Below are positions 33,531-44,692 of a DNA stretch of 64,000 bases, one piece after another. Each line of letters starts with the position of its first letter. Position 1 is the stretch's first letter. The position numbers were made by a program, and so were the translations under genes. The notes beneath the pieces were generated by a model. That model was not told the origin of the DNA and made no database searches. It saw only the letters and a program-made list of their open reading frames with translations. The stretch is taken from assembly GCA_946902985.2 (NCBI GenBank), contig OX336388.2:125899894-125963893 (forward strand), written 5' to 3'. Source of the stretch: Meconema thalassinum. Taxonomy: Eukaryota > Arthropoda > Insecta > Orthoptera > Tettigoniidae.

Positions 33531-33878
33531 AGTGGCGTAGCCAGGGGGAAGTTACTGGGAGTTAGAACCCCCCTCCCTTGGAGAATCGGCATGGTTGTGA
33601 TTTGTGTCTGTTTCACCACCGCGCAGGCTACTTGGTGATGCACAGATGTCGCCTTTCGGCTCGGTTCCATATTTAACACACGTCAAATAATGCTCTCACG
33701 CAGCAAGCAAGCATGTGCCGACTGCGCTGTGTTGGTGTAAGCTTATGTTATTGTTGCTGGATTTACTGTACCGTATGTTATATCTTTAATCAACAAGAGG
33801 AGATGTGCAGTGCAATAAACAGATCACATATTAAAAGCCATATTTCAGTGTTGCTAAGTAACCTATATGATCGCTTTT
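33531..33878. other. hAT-end-like sequence, otherwise empty
   Basis: The start CAGTGGCGTAGCCAGGGGGA is a common form of hAT terminus in animal genomes. No partner end or coding region was found. Confidence 0.35.
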
Positions 33879-34128
33879 CAGTCGGTCAACACGAGTGTAC
33901 GGTACCCAATTAGATTGGGCGGGGAGTGGCAATTTATCTCCTAGTGCTTGAAATAAAAGTACATGAATTGTTTATACACTTAATAACACACTTCTCACAT
34001 AAATGGAGGGGGTTGTATGAGAAACGTTTTATTAAGTGTATAAATAATTATTGTATTATGAATTACACAGGGAAATTAATTGTTACTCCTCGCCCAATCT
34101 AATTGGGTGTATTCGTGTTGACCGACTG
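33879..34128. mobile_element. Fold-back MITE, CAGTCGGTCAACACG ends
   Basis: CAGTCGGTCAACACGAGTGT at the left is mirrored at 34128. The arms share ACCCAATTAGATTGGGCG, itself a near-palindrome. Total 250 bp. Its ends match those of the 55162-59943 fold-back insertion and the 16211 fragment. Target duplication not resolved. Confidence 0.75.
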
Positions 34129-34285
34129 GGAAGTCATTCTATTAATTTAAACTGTTCAAATAACAATACGACACCCGAGTTTTCAAAGGACCCTAAAAGG
34201 TTAGACTTGAGCTTTGGATTTTAGGCAAGTATTATAAAGCTTTTCAAACCAACAACGGAACTGGGTCTTTAACTGGTTATAAATC

Positions 34286-34512
34286 GATAATAATGTTATT
34301 GGTGTTACGTCTCTTTTGACTACTGCGGCTTTTAGAGACGTCGGGGTGCCGGAAATTTGCCCGGAAGGGGATCTTAACGTGCCAGTAAATCTACAGACAC
34401 GGCTCCCTTGCATTTACGCACCCTCAAATGCCAGCTGACTACGCCAGGATTAGATCCTGCAACCTTGGGGACAGCAGGCGAGAACGTTACCGCTGAGCCA
34501 CGCAGCCAGTCT
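34286..34512 (-). repeat. SINE-D with tRNA-like head
   Basis: The minus strand begins GCGTGGCTCAGCGGTAACGT (good A box) and has GCAGGATCTAATCCTGGC (B-box-like) before the body shared with 30153-30337. Near-duplicates GTTATAAATC (34276-34285) and GTTATATATC (34513-34522) may be its target duplication. Confidence 0.85.
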
Positions 34513-34533
34513 GTTATATATCAGAAGCATATG

Positions 34534-34850
34534 CATGGCTTCGGTGGCGTAGTCGGTAGCATGCTGAACTGCTACGCCCAAGATCGAGGGTTCAAACCAG
34601 GCCGAAGTCGTCGGACTTTTAAGAGCGTTAAAATCCTTCCGTATGCCTTCCTTTGGAGGGGAAGTGAAGCCAGTGGGCCCATGCCATAGATTCATGGCAT
34701 CTAAAGGAACCTACCACTACAATGGTAGTGTGTAGACAACATTTGTAGGCTATTTAGTTAGAAACGCTCTATCAAGTTCCAACGTTCGCCACTGGGTGTC
34801 AGTGACAGTGGCCTCTGGTAGCCAAAGTTGAAACTACTTTAAATTGAACT
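34534..34850 (+). repeat. SINE-A, 3'-incomplete
   Basis: Head GGCGTAGTCGGTAGCATGCT and B box GGTTCAAACCAGGCC, then the body to about 34850, where similarity to the 30351 copy fades. As at 30 kb, a minus-strand SINE-D lies immediately upstream. Confidence 0.85.
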
Positions 34851-35489
34851 TGGGGAGCTTACGGGCGTTCTGCTATGGCGATTGGCTGGAATTCAAATAT
34901 AAATATTATCAATGCATTTTAAAAATTAAGACATAAGTAAACGAAAATGATGTCATCTGAAACACGTGCCGACATTTTAATTTTCAGGTGTAGAAAATGG
35001 CTTTAAAATCGCCAGAGAGCTGATTTAATGAATACAAATCTAGACTATTTTGTACAATAATATAAACGTATTCTCGTATCATTTTGAAGCAAGCCAATTT
35101 ATGTCGTCAGGATAATGCTCACAAACTAATTAGATGTGGTACACTGTTTCTTAATTCTCTTATGAAATACCTGGTCTCTCACATGACTGCTGTGAAGGTA
35201 TGGTACCCTACACAATTGATTGTCATGGCTAAAATTATTTTCTAAAATTGACATTTTATTATATTGTCAAATTTAGAAATGAAAGGTTTCGAAACCACAG
35301 AAAAAATACGAAATACTTACAATTGGGCCATTTAAGACCTTAAGATTTTTTATACTTTTCGTTTCACAAATCACACCGCTATTTTTTACTAATTATTGTA
35401 ATTACAATGTTACTCAATTTCACGGAAGAACTAGCTTTTGATGTGGTTAAGAATTTGGTATAGCATAGCTATTTACAATTATACCCATA
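34851..35489. other. No recognisable feature
   Basis: AT-rich; no coding or repeat assignment. Confidence 0.5.
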
Positions 35490-36130
35490 CTAACAACCCG
35501 ACCAGGCTTCGCCCGGTATCTTCAACGGTGTTTACCCAGCATAAGCTTGAAAGACGCACGGACGGTAGGTCCCATACTCAATTCAGAAAAGCCGAGGTGA
35601 AAAGCGAAACTCCAAACACATATACAGTACTCTTCTCTGAAGTCTTGGCTCGAAAGTTGATGCTGGCCGAAGCAGGGGTGATCGACTCGCTCCGAAGCTA
35701 GTAATTTAAATTTCCACTGAATGGAGATTGTTGGAAGAAATGAAAACGTAACATCACTTATAGTGTGCGATGTATTAAATATAGAGATATGCTGTCGTGG
35801 ACCTTTTTGTAGAACTTTTCATGCTGACCAATTCTTACACTCATAGTAGTCCTATATATATATATTTACATATTTTTAATGGTTTACCCTGCGTAAGCTT
35901 AAAAGGCGCACGGACAGCAGGTTTGTCTTCGACTCGATTCACTGAAATCGTTACTACTCGGCTTCCTTTGGTCTCAAATGAATGTTTTTCAACAGAAACC
36001 TTCCTCGAGAAATCCTTTACAGAATGGTAAAATCCACATCAAAAACCATAGTGGTTCTCGAGATTACCGGTAGCCGTTACATCCAAGAATCCTGGACTCT
36101 GTTTTATACTACAGTATGCCGCACTACACC
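35490..36130 (-). mobile_element. Helitron 3' portion
   Basis: Read on the minus strand it ends CCGGGCGAAGCCTGGTCGGG then TTGTTAG (CTRR-like end mutated to TTAG). Its interior (GGTAATCTCGAGAACCACTA, TACCATTCTGTAAAGGAT, GCGCCTTTTAAGCTTACGC) matches 14990-15400. A 5'-truncated relative of the Helitron at 12754-15817. Confidence 0.75.
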
Positions 36131-36352
36131 CGAACATTCCAACCTTCGTTTTGTCCAATCCAATAGTTTTTGACAATAGTTACAGCCTAACGCGTCCAGA
36201 TCAATGGTTTTGACAATGGTTATAGCCTAACTCGTCCATATCAATGTAGTTTTTTGTCAACCGTGCACCGCTAGCTTCCCGCGGCCAAAGACCGCACCCT
36301 TACCCGACCATCCTAACCTTTGTTTTGTCCAATGTAATGGTTCTTGACAATG

Positions 36353-36515
36353 GCTTCGGTGGCGTAGTTGGTAGCATGCTGAATTGCTGTGCCCAAGATA
36401 GCGGGTTCAAACCCGACCGAAGTCGTCCGATTTTTAAGAGCGTTAAAATCCTTCAGTATGCCTTCCTTCGGTGGGGAAGTAAAGTCGGCGGTCCAAGGTC
36501 ATTAGTCTTGCGCAT
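36353..36515 (+). repeat. SINE-A, 5' part only
   Basis: Head GGCGTAGTTGGTAGCATGCT and B box GGGTTCAAACCCGACC, breaking at about 36515. Just upstream (36165-36250) a roughly 45-bp segment with GTTATAGCCTAACTCGTCCA is duplicated. Confidence 0.8.
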
Positions 36516-37745
36516 AATAGTTCGCGGCTGGGAGCGATCAGTTTAGTTCGCAGCTCCTTAGCGAACTAGTTCGCTCTTTAAGTTCGTTAGCTCCCATCTC
36601 GAATTCCCTGTAAGACAGATCGTTCGCTCGCCTCGCTACTGCCACTGCACGCGCTCTTTGTTTCTTATAGCAGTCTGTCACCACCATGGAGGAAAGAAAG
36701 GAAGGAGATGCCTTCGCTGCGCTACCTAGCGCAAGCTGTTGAAGCCAAACGGCTCGCCCACTTTGGTTGCAAGAAAATGGCTGTCCCTATGCTTAAAGCC
36801 GTAAACCACTCCAACTAGTAATGGATTTTAGTGACATAAAACTGCAATGACAAGTCAAGATTTTTTCTTGGATAGGCAGAATACACTCTGTACTTCACGG
36901 TACTTGGCACAAATAAGCTGCGTTATCGTTTTAAAAGTCAATTTAAATATAAATATGAGAGCACCTTTGCGAGGCTAGTTTTGTAAGGAAGACGTGGCAA
37001 AACGTAATAATACGCTGAAACACTGATTAAATTGAATACAGGTGTCTGAAGGTGCGAGATATACCAAAGAAGGAACATCTTGAGAATTAATGATGCCGAA
37101 CTAATTACGGTATTTACACCAAATTGAGTTTTTATGTTCTTATTGGTGTTGAGGCATTCACCAGTTTTTAGGCCTAATTTCGAGCACAGCCACTTTCACT
37201 CATTGGTCGTACACATTTTGATATTCAAGAATACGAACCTCAAAATTAATAAACAGATCAATTAAAAAAGGACGCATATTTGCACAAAAATACGGTATAG
37301 CCTATACTTTTCGGTACCGTACGGAATTTTCTTTGTGGGGGTAGAAACTTGACGATAAGCCTCAAATTGATTAGTTACGTAGGCCTACCGTAATTATTGA
37401 CCGACAGCCGTTTGATAATTTGGGATTTGCAGAGGAATATTTTTTTTATTTGTTTTGGTATATAGGGTAGGCCTACACATGCTGAGATTAGAATTGAAGA
37501 GTTTTTATTTTATTTTTATAACTTATCATTACTGTTATTACGTTTCCAATGTTGCATAACTGGAGCGTGATAAAAACCAGGGCCAAAATAAGGTTTAGCC
37601 ATGCACAATGCCTCATGGAAGTCACAGAACACCGAATACGGGTTAAGGTTACGCCCACTTTGGTTGCAGCGCTTGGCTTCACTCAAACGAGCTCAGGGCA
37701 TCTCCTCTTATTCTTTCCTCCATGGTCACCACTGATTACTCGTCA
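36516..37745. mobile_element. Fold-back element, arms about 110 bp
   Basis: The segment at about 36670-36780 (CACCACCATGGAGGAAAGAA, GGAGATGCC, CCCACTTTGGTTGCA) is mirrored at about 37640-37735 (TTTCCTCCATGGTCACC and CCCACTTTGGTTGCAGCG inverted). Upstream, AGCGAACTAGTTCGCT at 36560-36575 is a perfect 16-bp palindrome amid GTTCGC repeats. No transposase is readable. Its boundaries are uncertain. Confidence 0.5.
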
Positions 37746-38010
37746 CCAGTGATTGCTCATTCACTTTGCTCTCGTTTCAAGCAATACTGTAGGCTACTGT
37801 AACGTGGGGGCAGTACACTATCGCCAAACATTCGCCCGAATGTTTCGCCGAATGTTCGGGTGGGATTGCGACCGCGAATGTAGACGAATGTGCAACCCAA
37901 ACTCCTTCGAACTAACCAAGTGCACCAATGCCTAAGTTCGGCCTAACCATGGCGAACCCAATCGTGCGTATTCGCTGCAAAACATTCCCGCCAAACCCAC
38001 TCATTGTGAC

Positions 38011-39248
38011 CTTGATCGTTAGAACAAAACGTTTTTTTCTTTTCCAAAAACGTCCATTTTTGAAATTACTATATTTTGGAAACTAGGAAGTTTACAAAAA
38101 CGTTTGTAATACGTAAATGAATGGTCCTTACCCCCTTCCCTCAAACCAAGTTTCAAGTCTCTAGGACAAAAACGAAAAAAGTTCGATTTTGAAAGTAGGC
38201 GATTTTTCGAAAACGAAATATTCTAAAAAGTGTTATATAGGCCTATGTTCTCTATCGTTAGAACAACACTTTTTTTTCCCATAAAGTCCAATTTTGAAAT
38301 TAGCTAGAGGCTATTTTGGAAACTAAGAATTCTACAAAAAAGTTTGTTTGACATAAATGAATGGTCTATACGCCCCTATCACCTGAAGATGGAATTTATT
38401 TCCTTGATCCGAGATTTGTACACATAACATTTCATAATCCGTATGTGGACACTGTACTCCGTCATCGCTGTGTCCCTAGGACGAAAGAAACAGTAGGGGC
38501 GTAATAGGGATTGGCTTTTGTATTGGTTTATGTATTGGCTTTTATGTTGGCTTTTTGTATGGGCTTTTTATGTTGGCTTTTGAGTTGGCTTTTTGTATTT
38601 GGTTTATGTATTGGCTTTATGTTGGCTTTTTATGTTGGCTTTTTGTATGGGCTTTTTGTATTTGGTTTATGTATTGGCTTTATGTTGACTTTTTGTATTG
38701 GCTTTTTATGTTGGCTTTTTGTATGGGCTTTTTATGTTGGCTTTTTGTATTTGGTTTATGTATTGGCTTTATGTTGGCTTTTTGTATTGGCTTTTTGTAT
38801 GGGCTTTTTGTATTTGGTTTATGTATTGGCTTTATGTTGACTTTTTGTATTGGCTTTTTATGTTGGCTTTTTGTATGGGCTTTTTATGTTGGCTTTTTGT
38901 ATTTGGTTTATGTATTGGCTTTATGTTGGCTTTTGTATTGGTTTTTATGTTGGCTTTTGTATTGGTTCTCTCATATTTGCTCTTGGAAAGTATCTCAGCC
39001 CTTTTTATCACAGCATAATGCTTACCGCCATGTTTGTAAGCAACAACAACAACACACTAAAATTCCAAAAAAATCCAAAGTACTCTAAGGTTAATTATTG
39101 ACTCTCAACTCCTACATTTACCTCTATCCCACTCTAAGTCAAAAATAATATTGTGTTTTTTTAAAGTTGAATTGGGAAATTAGGCTATATGTTAAAACTA
39201 AAAATCATATAAAGCCACATGTTAACTCCTACATCTACCTCTATCTCA

Positions 39249-39293
<45 letters not shown>

Positions 39294-39800
39294 GTAGGCT
39301 ATATTTCGAAAACCAAACATTCCTAAAAGTATAGGCTTAAAAGAATGGTCTTTATGTCCTTTATCATTAGAACAAAACATTATATTTTTTTACATTTTTT
39401 TTGAAAAACGTTCAATTTTGAAATTGGCTATATTTCCAAAACTAAGAATTTTACAAAAATGTGTATTTTACGTAAATCAATGGTCTTTGCCTCCTCTACC
39501 AAGAAACCCAGTTTCAGATCCCTAGGACAAAAACCAAAAAAATCAATTTTGAAAGTAGGCTATATTTTGAAGACCAAACATCCTAAAAAGTTGTATATAG
39601 GCTTAAAGAAAGGTCTCTATGTTCTTTATCATTAGAACAAAACTTTATTTTTTTCATTTTTCCAAAAAAGTCCAATTTTCAAAATTACCTATATTTTGAA
39701 AACTAAGAATTTTACAAAAAAGTTTGTTTAACATAAATGAACGGTCTTCACCCCCTCTACACACAAACCAAGTTTCAAGTCTCTAGGACAAAAAAAAATA
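38011..39800 (+). repeat. Array of about 230-bp units
   Basis: Units begin near ATCGTTAGAACAA (38026, 38254) and ATCATTAGAACAAAAC (39365, 39627). Each contains GTCCAATTTTGAAATT, AACTAAGAATTTTACAAAAA, AAATGAATGGTC and CAAGTTTCAAGTCTCTAGGA. The array is interrupted by a TTGGCTTTT array (38510-38980), AT-rich sequence and a run of 38 A at 39251-39288. Confidence 0.75.
38510..38980 (+). repeat. TTGGCTTTT minisatellite with higher order
   Basis: Short units (TTGGCTTTTTGTA, TTGGCTTTATG, TTGGTTTATGTA) alternate. The phrase GTATTTGGTTTATGTATTGG recurs near 38597, 38658, 38747, 38810 and 38900. Spacings alternate about 62 and 89 bp, giving a roughly 152-bp higher-order unit. Because the unit lacks stop codons, all plus-strand frames stay open and encode hydrophobic repeats up to 177 codons. 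I do not regard these as genes. Confidence 0.85.
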
Positions 39801-39939
39801 GTAGGGGATGGTGGGACTTCTGACGTCCGAGGGAGTGGTGGTGGGGGCTTAGAAACAACAGCGTTTACTCATTAGACCACTCCATCAATAAATAAATAAA
39901 TCGCACCAGAGGGCTTGTTTGCCATCTCTTGATGAATGC

Positions 39940-40265
39940 AGTACATTTGCATTTGTCTGTTGGCACAGGCTAGAGTAAAATGTGGCTTTTCACCGATGTC
40001 TCAGTCTCACTCATGGCTGTGATTATGTGGAAGCTACTGAGGTATGGGTGGTGCTTAGTAATGGCATTCAGGGCACAGTCAGTGTCTGTGGATGCTGTGA
40101 AAGGTTCTACTCATAGGGTTAGTACTGCTGTACTGACTCAGTGAGGAAAGCAATGGCAAACTACCTCACTCCTTTTCTTGCCTAGTACGCCTCAATATAG
40201 CGCTGCCTTGGGTGCCTTTTGAGGATCCAACCAGCCTTCGGGCTGACTACCTAACAGACAGAACA
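39940..40265 (+). repeat. LINE 3' tail
   Basis: The segment ending GAGGAAAGCAATGGCAAACT ... CCAACCAGCCTTCGGGCTGA then CTACCTAACAGACAGAAC resembles a common arthropod LINE 3' UTR. No coding part is attached. Confidence 0.5.
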
Positions 40266-40954
40266 AATAAATAATCAACGATCACTGCACTGAATACTGT
40301 AGACAGAGCGCGTGCGTGGCTACACGAATGAAAGCAAGTGTGTACTGGTTCAAGTTAGTACCTGTCCGCGCTCGGCATTCGCCCTCGCTCGTCTCCTTTG
40401 ATCCGTGTCGTTAGACCGCCAAAATAGCGAGCGCAGCCGAACACGAATGTTGGCGATGCGAACTACCCCGAAAGTACACGAGCACACCGGGTACACTATC
40501 GCGCTCGTCTCGGTTCGCCTACATTCGGCGATAGTGTACTGCAGGCTTTCAGTTACTATGCTCGCTGCACGTGCAGTTCGCGTATTAGATATTGACATGT
40601 TGCGTGTGTAGTAATGTGTTTTACATTTTAATAGTCGAAGATAAAAAAAATACAAAAATATGAGTATTGAAACATTAGTGAAATTCCTTATTCCTCCTTT
40701 ATTTCCTTTTATTCCTTGTAGGAACATAGGGTAGCTACAAACTTCTTCCATCTCACTTTATTGTTGGCCGTCCTTTTAATTAAGGTCCATGTCTTTCCTT
40801 CTGAGAAAACTTCTCTTTCTATTGTTTATAAAGCCAAAAATCGTCATTTGTTTATCATTAGTGAAATACCGGTACCGTACCTAAAAGAAAAACAGTATGG
40901 ACGATGTGTTTGTAGAAGCATACACTTATTATTCTCTTTATATTTTTTATCGCG

Positions 40955-41065
40955 TGGGGCCGATAACCTAGATGTTAGGCCCCTTAAAACAACAATTATC
41001 ATCATCATTTTTCGCGTATATCGGCACGTCACCATCCGATTCCATTTCCTACTTGTCACTAGGTG
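40955..41065 (+). repeat. LINE/SINE tail, CCCCTTAAAACAACAAT type
   Basis: GGGGCCGATAACCTAGATGT, then TAGGCCCCTTAAAACAACAA followed by (ATC)n. The same tail core occurs near 47355-47385 (plus) and, inverted, at 52945-52960, 60482-60500 and 61855-61870. Confidence 0.55.
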
Positions 41066-41087
41066 ATGATAAGACGTACCTCCCCCC

Positions 41088-41690
41088 CCCAATTTTCGTT
41101 TTATTTCTTACTTGCTTCGTGATATTCATTAAATCTCCTTTTGCATCCTCATCAATTTCCTCCTCCCTTTCCATTACATGACTCTCAATCTCCTTTCCCT
41201 TATACAAGCACTCTATGTAAGCTTTCCATCTCTCAACCTTTTCTTCCCTATCTGTTAGGGGCTTTCCATTTGTGTCCTTAATATTACAGCACTTAGTCTT
41301 CTTTTCCCCAAAAGTATTGTTAATCCTTCTATAAGCTGTGTCTACTTTTCCTAATTTCAGACAATTTTCTATACCTGCACATTTCTCTTTCAACCATTCT
41401 TCTTTCGCTTCCTTGCACTTCTTGTTAACCTCATTTCTCAGAAGTCTGTATTCTGCTTTCCCCTGTTCATCTCTTAGATTCTTGTGTTTCCGTCTTTCAT
41501 CCATCAATTCTAGTATATCCTGAGTGATCCACGGTTTTCTACCTATTCTTTCTTTCCTACCAATGTTTTCTTCTGCGGATTTTGTTATTTCATTCTTCAA
41601 AAGTGCCCATTCGTCTGCAATTGAAGTTTGTTTAAGGGTTTTCGTTAGTCCTTCCTTTATACTCTTCTTGAGCTTGCTGATAGTAATTTT
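41088..41690 (-). pseudogene. RTE-type LINE, endonuclease-RT linker
   Basis: On the minus strand an open frame, ATG 41600 and open upstream of it, reads RIGRKPWITQDILELMDERR, then KHKNLRDEQGKAEYRLL, KEAKEEWLKEKCAGIE and DTAYRRINNTFGEKKTKCCN, then DREEKVERWKAYIECLYKGK. These blocks sit between the AP endonuclease and the reverse transcriptase in RTE-clade LINEs. The RT palm is missing because the frame ends in non-LINE sequence near 41085. Only this central portion is present, so it is a fragment truncated at both ends. Confidence 0.78.
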
Positions 41691-41699
41691 AGCATTACA

Positions 41700-42145
41700 G
41701 CCAAGTTAAATGGCGTGAATCATGGACTAGAAATGCCCCACCCGAAGTTCGTGACCTCATAGATCCTGTAAAAAAAATTCAACGGCTTTGAACAACCGCG
41801 ACATTTATGGAAGACCATTAACCGCATCCGTACAGGACATGGAGTTGGTGTGTACAACCTGCACAAATGGGGAAAGCGGCCAGACCCCTGCTGTGATTGT
41901 GGTTCACCAAATCAGACCATCAGGCACATTGTTGAAGACTGCAAAATAAGAGCATACCTAGGTGACCCTATCGACGTTTTCAGGGCTACACCATCGAGTC
42001 TGGACTGGATCAATAGTCTGGACATAAGGTTATAGGTCGATATCTGTGCTTGTATGTACTTTTTATTATTATTATTTGTTACGGTATTATGATTGTGTTT
42101 TTTTGGGTTTCATGTGTAAATGCCATACGCTAAATAAACTCTTCT
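41700..42145 (+). pseudogene. LINE ORF2 C-terminus and 3' end
   Basis: The plus strand reads LWKTINRIRTGHGVGVYNLH, then KWGKRPDPCCDCGSPNQTIR and HIVEDCKIRAYLG, to a stop at 42033-42035 (NSLDIRL). The 'IRTGHG' block and the Cys-x-Cys...His...Cys finger are typical of the C-terminus of Jockey/I-type LINE polyproteins, thought to bind RNA. Upstream similarity starts near 41705 (VKWRESWTRNAPPEVRDLID) with one frameshift near 41795. AT-rich 3' UTR with AATAAA at about 42135. It abuts the oppositely oriented RTE fragment. Confidence 0.75.
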
Positions 42146-43036
42146 TGAGGCATGACTAAATGGTGGCGTTGTGTTCTGCGCACCGCCTTCCCGGCTGACT
42201 CGAGCTCCTAATATCTTATGCTACATAACAACACTTAGTAAAGTAGTAACTTTCCGACAGTAGGTAAAGTTTCAATTTCACTCGTAGCTTGCAACACAGA
42301 TACAAATCACAATCCACATGCACCCGCACGCGGTCGAACTCCAAGAAAATGGTCGGAGGACAGAACCCTAGATGTATAGATATTGGTTTCAACTCGTTAA
42401 TATTAATACAACGTTGTGAGAATTTTACGTTATATGTCTATACCTTTGAAATGCATGCACCCCAGCTCACTTATAACTATAGAATTAATTTTGATGAGTA
42501 GGGTTAAGTAGTAGGCTAATAAGGTGTTTTGGTTTTATTTCTTGCGCTGTCAAGCTATCGTTGCATTTTCTGCACACCCCCTCCCCATATGGCAGCACCC
42601 GGTGCGGATGCACCGTTCGCACCGCCCCTGTATATATTAAGTGACATTTGACTTGATTTTTAAAGAAAAAACTCAAATCATTTCCATGGAAGCCTATGTC
42701 AAATACGAAGAATTCGACATCACCACCACCTATGGTACAAGACCATAACTATCAATTATTCTCAAAAAGTCAATTATTCATGAACTTCTCAGAAGGAACC
42801 ACTGCCAAGGGAACGGCCTTGGGAAAATTAGTGGAGAAAGAAGTCCCTGACAAAAAATAATGAAAAAAAATTCTGGAACCTGATCTCAACGCCACCTACT
42901 GGGTCCAATTGTGAATCTAAACCATACAGGGATCCACTCAAATAAACTTACATGTTGATTATTTTCGATGAGCCGCTATTGAAATGTCAAAACAACGCCA
43001 AGCTAGGATGCAAGTGATTTGCGCACGTTTCGTAAT
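42146..43036. other. No gene; hAT-end-like patch
   Basis: GGTGCGGATGCACCGTTCGC then ACCGCCCCTG near 42600-42629 resembles a hAT 3' terminus. Nothing else is supported. Confidence 0.4.
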
Positions 43037-43330
43037 GGCAGGGTGTGTCTAGCCCCACCATCGATAGTGCTACACCCTCAAGGGCTCACAGTATGTCCTG
43101 CCTTCTGTTCAACGCCCTAAAGGAGGCAGGGTGTGTGTAGCCCCATCCTCGATAGTGCTACACCCTCAAGGGCTCACAGTATCTCCTGCCTTCTGTTCAA
43201 TGCCCTAAAGAAGGCAGGGTGTGTCTAGCCCCACCCTCGATAGTGCTACACCCTCAAGGGCTCACAGTATATCCTGCCTTCTGTTCAAGGCCCTGAAGGA
43301 GGCAGGGTGTGTCTAGCCCCACCCTCAAGG
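43037..43330 (+). repeat. 88-bp tandem repeat, 3.3 units
   Basis: GGCAGGGTGTGT starts units at 43037, 43125, 43213 and 43301, an exact 88-bp period. Each has TAGCCCCACC, TCGATAGTGCTACACCCTCA and AGTAT(G/C/A)TCCTGCCTTC. The last, partial unit lacks the GATAGTGCTACACC part. The high identity suggests recent amplification. Confidence 0.9.
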
Positions 43331-43745
43331 GCTCACGACTGTTGAGTTTGTGTGCTGGCGACCCCGAGGGTTCCTGAGCTGACTCCATTTTCCCCTTTAT
43401 CCATTGCCTTTGAGGTAGACCCTCTCTCCTTTTTCCTTTTACTATCTGCCTTTCATGGCTCCTCATTCTTCGAGGGTTGCAGATATATTTCTTTTCCCTG
43501 TCTGTTATTCCACTTATATTCAATCCATACCACTTTTAAATTATATCAAATATATATTGAATATAATCAACAAATCAATACGGACAAACGACGTATGTCA
43601 TAGAAATGTATGGTATTTTCCTTATTCCCTTACTTAATTTGCCCTTTTTTCTTGATGTAGTTGCAAGGCTGTAGTTAGTTTTAGTGATAGTTCCCATTTC
43701 ATAATCATCATTAGGGGCGATAACTTAGATCAGGTGTAAATGTAA
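43331..43745. other. No recognisable feature
   Basis: No motif was found in the short open frames of either strand. Confidence 0.5.
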
Positions 43746-43749
43746 ATGC

Positions 43750-43880
43750 AGACCTTATCGAGAAAGAACAACACTGCAGGGTGTGGAAGGGGAGGAACAC
43801 TATAATGACAGGAACCGATGGAGGCATATTGTTCATAAAAATCCTACCCGGCCCGTTGGAAGGATACCCAGATGATGATG
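43750..43880 (+). pseudogene. LINE 3' terminal scrap
   Basis: DRNRWRHIVHKNPTRPVGRI can be read at about 43809-43866, followed by stop codons and GATGATGATGAA. It resembles the last codons and short-repeat tail of RTE/CR1-type LINEs. Only this end is present. Confidence 0.5.
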
Positions 43881-44692
43881 AACTTACAAGGGAAGTCTCT
43901 GAACCGGGGAATCACGGATCCTGCTGGAACTTTGCAGATACGTTGTGTAGCCCAACTAGGCAGAACCGTGAAGAAAAATCATTCAGAAATTAACTTCCCC
44001 TTGTACTAGAAGAAACATTAAGATTTACATGTTTAAATTGGCACGCCAGCGGCGTGAGCTTCATTGGCTGCATCAGAGGTTGCTTCCCAACCGTACTGTG
44101 GTTCCTGGCCTACGGCGCACAATCACCATATGAAAGGCGACAGACGGTGAGTGTCCCGTGCATTGCATGATGAATGTTAAAATTGGAAAGTTACATGTTG
44201 ACAGGAGGAAAATGTAAGGAAAAGTCTCTCAGGATACAAAAAACAGGACCTGTTGGACAGTTTGGATGGTATGTTGATGGTTTTGTGCCTATCTGTCTTT
44301 TGTCTCTTGTAACAAATGTGTTTATTTGTTGTGCTTATTAATATTTCCAAGTATCATAACTGTTTGTATAGAAAACAATGCTATGAATGTGGACACCTAT
44401 ATATTGTAACGATGCAGCATTAATGTCCCATGCCGGAGCGCAGCTTGTGAGCGCGAGTAAGGGAGGGCAGTCGTTTGGAACATGATGTTTTGAGCCACCA
44501 ATCAGGAGTGAGGCTCACTCCCTCTTTACCAGCGCGCACAGTTCAAAATTGTTGTATTTACTGCCGTCTACGGTGGGTAGGAGTTAATTTCCGAAAGAAT
44601 TTTCTTCACGGTTCTGCCTAGTTGGGCTCACACAACGTATCTGCTAAGTTCCAGCAGGATTCGCGATTCCCCGGTTCAGAGACTTCCCTTGT
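43878..44692. repeat. Large inverted repeat, 115-bp arms
   Basis: The left arm at about 43886-43999 (GGGAAGTCTCTGAACCGGGG, CCTGCTGGAACTT, GCCCAACTAGGCAGAACCGT, AAATTAAC) is mirrored at about 44587-44692. Some 590 bp lie between. Arms are about 90% alike. I find no coding sequence inside. It could be a fold-back transposon. Confidence 0.75.

Larger units (their letters stand above)
37811..40541. mobile_element. 2.7-kb element, CAGTACACTATCGCC ends
   Basis: CAGTACACTATCGCCAAACA at 37811 and, inverted, CAGTACACTATCGCCGAATG ending at 40541 define the termini. An extra inverted copy (GTACACTATCGCGC, near 40491) makes a 3' subterminal hairpin with the right end. GAATGT-containing sequences cluster at both ends. 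The interior holds tandem arrays (38011-39800) and a LINE tail. No transposase is found and the target duplication is unresolved, so the superfamily is unknown. Confidence 0.65.

Noticed and set aside
38511..39088. Open frames of 106-177 codons encoding hydrophobic repeats
   Set aside because: They are products of a stop-free minisatellite open in several frames, not membrane proteins.
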